Part shown: in pieces, positions 60,954-64,000 of the stretch
How the letters are laid out: each line of letters opens with the position of its first letter
How positions within the stretch are numbered: the first letter of the stretch is position 1
Assembly (NCBI RefSeq): GCF_028610675.1
Contig: NZ_JAQQWS010000005.1
Span: 1-64,000, forward strand
Direction of reading: 5' to 3'
Source of the DNA: Alkalihalobacillus pseudalcaliphilus
Lineage (GTDB): Bacteria > Bacillota > Bacilli > Bacillales > Bacillaceae_D
DNA: 64,000 nt
Notes under the pieces: model-generated
The model's input: only the letters and a program-made list of their open reading frames with translations
Told to the model about the DNA's origin: nothing
Database searches by the model: none
Made by a program: the position numbers and the translations under genes

Positions 60954-61787
60954 GTGAAGGAAACGTGGCGATTTATTGATTCAGGAAAGTGTTCACCTAG
61001 TTTTAACATGGCATTAGATGAAGCGTTATTAGAATGGCATAGTGAGGGAAAGATACCTCCGACAATCCGATTTTATGGTTGGAATCCGGCAACTCTATCT
61101 ATTGGTTATTTTCAAAAAGTTGAAAAAGAGATTAATATGGAAGCTGTCGAAAAATATGGCTATGGCTTTGTCAGACGACCTACAGGTGGTCGAGGGGTAT
61201 TGCATGACCAAGAACTTACATATAGTGTGATTGTTTCAGAAGAGCATCCTAAAATGCCTGCCTCTGTTACGGAAGCGTATCGCGTTATTTCTGAAGGGAT
61301 ATTAGAAGGGTTTAAAAATGTCGGATTAGACGCTTATTTTGCAGTTCCTAAATCAGATGAAGAGAAATCAGCTTTAAAAAACCCCCGTTCTGCGGTTTGT
61401 TTTGATGCGCCCTCATGGTACGAACTAGTGGTCGAAGGCAGAAAAGTAGCAGGAAGTGCTCAAACTCGTCAAAAGGGTATTATTTTACAGCATGGTTCAA
61501 TTATTATAGACTTCGAGGAAGACAAGCTTTTTGATTTGTTTAAATATTCGAGTGATAGATTAAGAGAAAGAATGCAAAGAAATTTTCGGAATAAAGCCGT
61601 CGCCATCAATGCTCTACGCGAGGAACCGTTATCAATTGAAGAAGCGGTGCGCGCTTTTAAAGAAGGGTTTGAAAAAGGCTTAGATATTAAATTAGAAGAA
61701 TACCATCTAACGGCAGAAGAAGAAGCACATGTATGGAAAATAGCCAAGAACCGTTATGAAAAAGATGAATGGAACTTTAAAAAGTAA
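60954..61787 (+). CDS. lipM: Octanoyltransferase LipM
   Basis: 277 residues. RFIDSGKCSPSFNMALDEALL and RRPTGGRGVLHDQELTYS bind the octanoyl-ACP; the nucleophilic Cys is at position 149 (SAVCFDAPSWYEL), and KVAGSAQTRQKG holds the catalytic lysine. It moves octanoyl groups to GcvH, starting lipoyl synthesis; lipoyl-GcvH in turn works with GcvT and GcvP encoded nearby. GTG at 60954 has a distant GAGGAG; a TTG at 60930 is the alternative. Confidence 0.93.
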   Translation: MKETWRFIDSGKCSPSFNMALDEALLEWHSEGKIPPTIRFYGWNPATLSIGYFQKVEKEINMEAVEKYGYGFVRRPTGGRGVLHDQELTYSVIVSEEHPKMPASVTEAYRVISEGILEGFKNVGLDAYFAVPKSDEEKSALKNPRSAVCFDAPSWYELVVEGRKVAGSAQTRQKGIILQHGSIIIDFEEDKLFDLFKYSSDRLRERMQRNFRNKAVAINALREEPLSIEEAVRAFKEGFEKGLDIKLEEYHLTAEEEAHVWKIAKNRYEKDEWNFKK

Positions 61788-62235
61788 AGTTTGAGAAAAA
61801 GTCGAGTAAGGTGTCGTCGCAACATAGAGGGTGAAAGTAGTGCCGAGTGTTGTAGGAAAAGCCGGGAAGTAACAACATAGAGGGTGAAAGTAGTGCCGAG
61901 TGTTGTAGAGAAATCTGGGAAGTAACAACATAAAGAGTAAAAGTGGTGTTGATTCTTTAACTGGTGGTACTTCATTTAATTTGATTTTGTCTTTTTCATT
62001 TAAAAGAATAGTGTTGGATTGTTTTTTTGAACTAAAGAATTACTGTAACCCAGCGGGTGAGTCATGCGGTGACTCCCGCGGGACGTAGTGACGGGCTGAA
62101 ATCCACTGGAGAAGCCAGTTCAGCGCCACCCCGAAGGACGTGAAGCATGATTTTCGGTAGCGATAGTTGGGTGCCTCATATGAGTATCAGCATCAACTTC
62201 CATATAAAAAAGCCGCAAAAGCGGCTTTTTTATCA
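61788..62235. repeat. Intergenic repeats: 53-bp array and modular element
   Basis: CAACATAGAGGGTGAAAGT units begin at 61820, 61873 and 61926 (period 53). The tail of each unit (GAAAAGCCGGGAAGTAACAAC) resembles the tail of the 52-base unit near 8130 (GAAAGTCGGGTAGTAACTAC). From about 61945 to 62205 runs a copy of the modular element closely matching 260-530, with GGGCTGAAATCCACTGG and CCAGTTCAGCGCCACC. No gene seen. Confidence 0.65.
62206..62230. terminator. Terminator after the D-amino acid aminotransferase gene
   Basis: AAAAAGCCGC pairs with GCGGCTTTTT around AAAA; usable in both directions. Confidence 0.85.
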
Positions 62236-63066
62236 TTACTTCTCTTTTTCAAAAGCTTCCTGTAGCTGTCTCGTAATCGGGCCAACTTCAAGTGTTACTT
62301 CTACTTGCCCTTGAAACGACTTAATCGGCGTAACTTCTGAAGTAGTACTTGTAATAAAAGCTTCATCCGCATGCTCAATTACATCTTTAGGGAAAGCTTC
62401 TTCAAAGACTTCATAACCAAGCTCTTTGGCCAATCCAATGACGACTTGTCGAGTAATCCCATTCAAAATTAAATTCGTTGCGGGATGAGTATAGAGTATA
62501 CGATCCTTGATAAGAAATAAATTCGAAGATGAACCTTCTGTCACGATCCCATTACGATGTTGGATGGCTTCGTGACAATCATGATCTGCCGCTTCTCGCT
62601 TAGCTAATACATTACCTAATAGGTTAATCGTCTTAATATCACAACGTAACCAGCGAATATCATCAGTTACCCAGACATCTATCCCATTTTGCTGAAGTTC
62701 AACCTTGGAAGGCATTTCTTGTGTGTATCCCGTAATCACCGCTTTTTCGTTTCGGCTATATAAATGGTTACGCGGACTAATGCCTCGTGTCATTTGAACA
62801 TAGATAATGCCATCTTGAAGCGCATTTTTCTTTACAAGCTCCATCAGCAATTCCTCTAATTTCGATAGAGACAACGTTAAGACCATATCTAATTTCTTGG
62901 CACTTTCTTCAAAACGTTTTACGTGCATATCCATCGTAAACGGCTTTCCGTTATAAACACGAATCACTTCATAAATACCATCGCCAAAGTGATAACCGCG
63001 ATCATTTCTGTCAATTTTTGCTTGGTCTGCTACAATGATGTGTCCATTATCAATTACATATTCCAT
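62236..63066 (-). CDS. dat: D-amino-acid transaminase (D-alanine aminotransferase)
   Basis: 276 residues. FGDGIYEVIRVYNGKPF and HVKRFEESAKKL define fold-type IV PLP enzymes; PLP Lys145 is in CDIKTINLLGNVLAK, and GSSSNLFLIKD follows. It interconverts D-alanine and D-glutamate for peptidoglycan. ATG at 63066 is 8 bases after GGAGG; longer in-frame starts to 63177 lack a site. Confidence 0.95.
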   Translation of the reverse strand: MEYVIDNGHIIVADQAKIDRNDRGYHFGDGIYEVIRVYNGKPFTMDMHVKRFEESAKKLDMVLTLSLSKLEELLMELVKKNALQDGIIYVQMTRGISPRNHLYSRNEKAVITGYTQEMPSKVELQQNGIDVWVTDDIRWLRCDIKTINLLGNVLAKREAADHDCHEAIQHRNGIVTEGSSSNLFLIKDRILYTHPATNLILNGITRQVVIGLAKELGYEVFEEAFPKDVIEHADEAFITSTTSEVTPIKSFQGQVEVTLEVGPITRQLQEAFEKEK

Positions 63067-63256
63067 TTTCATTACCTCCAAATCAATCTTCCACATAATC
63101 AGAACATTCCCTATATGAAATGTCAAATGATATTGCTTATTTATACGTAAGATCTCCAGAAAAGAGTCTACCCTCATAGGAAACTTGACACAGACTATTT
63201 TAACATGAAAAAAATAATTTGGTGCATTCTAACTAATAGATAGGAGTGAGTCAAAT

Positions 63257-64000
63257 ATGAAACCATTTATGCCACAGCTCGTTTATATTGAACCACAAGC
63301 CTTAGATTATCCATTAGGAAGAGAACTTAAAAGCAAATTTGAAAAGTTGGGAATTGAAATTCGAACGACAACCTCCCATAACCAAGTTCGTAATATCCCA
63401 GGTGATTCAGAATTGCAGCAGTATCGAAATGCGAAATCGACCTTTGTTGTTGGTGTACGTAAAACGTTAAAATTTGATACGTCTAAACCATCGGCCGAAT
63501 ATGCGATACCACTTGCGACTGGATGTTTTGCCCACTGTCACTATTGTTATCTTCAAACTACGTTGGGAAATAAACCCTATATAAGAACCTATGTGAATTT
63601 GGATGAAATATATGATGCGGCCGAAAAGTATATGCAAGAGCGAGCCCCAGACATTACTCGCTTTGAAGCTGCTTGTACTTCCGATATTGTTGGAATCGAT
63701 CATTTAACGCATTCACTAAAGAAAACCATTGAATTTATCGGTCAAAAAGAACATGGGCGGCTTCGATTTGTGACGAAATTCCATCATGTTGACCATTTAC
63801 TCGATGCGAAACACAATGGAAATACGAGGTTTCGTTTTAGCATGAACTCAGATTACGTCATCAAAAAATTCGAACCGGGAACCTCTTCTTTTCTAGAAAG
63901 AATTGAAGCGGCGGGTAAAGTCGCAAATGCAGACTATCCGCTTGGATTTATTATTGCCCCCTTATATCTTCACGACAATTGGGAGCAGGGTTACTTAGAA
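63257..64000 (+). CDS. splB: Spore photoproduct lyase SplB (N-terminal part; continues past the window)
   Basis: The first 248 codons are open to the window edge; the family has about 340 residues. The radical SAM cluster CFAHCHYCYLQ lies near residue 90, with EAACTSDIVGID and KFHHVDHLL after it. The enzyme reverses the thymine dimer (spore photoproduct) of UV-irradiated spores at germination. A CATTCTA box at 63225-63231 could be a sigma-G -10 element, as the gene is forespore-expressed in B. subtilis. TAGGAGTGAG precedes the ATG. Confidence 0.95.
   Translation, partial: MKPFMPQLVYIEPQALDYPLGRELKSKFEKLGIEIRTTTSHNQVRNIPGDSELQQYRNAKSTFVVGVRKTLKFDTSKPSAEYAIPLATGCFAHCHYCYLQTTLGNKPYIRTYVNLDEIYDAAEKYMQERAPDITRFEAACTSDIVGIDHLTHSLKKTIEFIGQKEHGRLRFVTKFHHVDHLLDAKHNGNTRFRFSMNSDYVIKKFEPGTSSFLERIEAAGKVANADYPLGFIIAPLYLHDNWEQGYLE

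Overview
The window comes from an endospore-forming Bacillaceae bacterium (Firmicutes, low G+C). Gene content and order match Bacillus subtilis blocks: yjbI-spxH to fabI, yjcA and yjcD; the comG operon; and yqhG/yqhH-gcvT-gcvPA-gcvPB-yqhL-lipM. Spore genes (BclA/BclB-like collagen proteins, CotS/CotSA family, spore photoproduct lyase) leave no doubt about sporulation. The species cannot be fixed from the sequence; it is not the B. subtilis group, because cotVWXYZ is replaced by an unrelated spore-surface island.

Layout: (1) 1-705, intergenic repeats. (2) 706-11958, housekeeping and stress block: spxH, yjbI, yjbJ, yjbK, yjbL, sasB, nadF, an RluD-family synthase, two small membrane proteins, a cation/proton antiporter and fabI behind a FapR-type operator. 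(3) 12112-39348, spore-surface island: repeat-rich and cysteine-rich candidate coat/exosporium proteins, a BclB-like and a BclA-like collagen protein, a 1088-residue collagen-like protein, CotS and CotSA relatives, ytcB-ytcA with divergent ytdA, two sugar-modification gene sets, and a segmental duplication whose two copies have decayed in opposite parts. (4) 39926-42921, an HD hydrolase and a YjcD-type helicase. (5) 43019-49796, the comG operon, interrupted between comGB and comGC by a tRNA cluster and yidD; two 100-base N gaps lie inside tandem arrays that carry 5' pieces of tRNA genes. (6) 49798-64000, aroK, small yqg/yqz genes, an SNF2 helicase pair, a tandem glycine riboswitch with the glycine cleavage operon, yqhL, lipM, D-amino acid aminotransferase and the start of splB.

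How the genes work together: the island seems to make and decorate a glycosylated spore surface. Collagen-like proteins with long Gly-X-Thr tracts offer many potential O-glycosylation sites. Nearby genes encode homologues of a WbpA-type UDP-HexNAc dehydrogenase, a WbpB-type oxidoreductase, a WbpE-type aminotransferase and a WbpD-type acetyltransferase, together enough in principle to make a UDP-2,3-diacetamido-2,3-dideoxy-glucuronic acid. UDP-glucose pyrophosphorylase, UDP-glucose dehydrogenase, a second aminosugar operon and several glycosyltransferases complete the set. Five promoter-like sites with the late mother-cell sigma-K spacing (AC, 16-17 bases, CATAnnnT) stand in front of island genes.

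Intergenic DNA is unusually rich in repeats: exact 52-base-period hairpin arrays, a dispersed multi-block element of several hundred bases, and the tRNA-fragment arrays.
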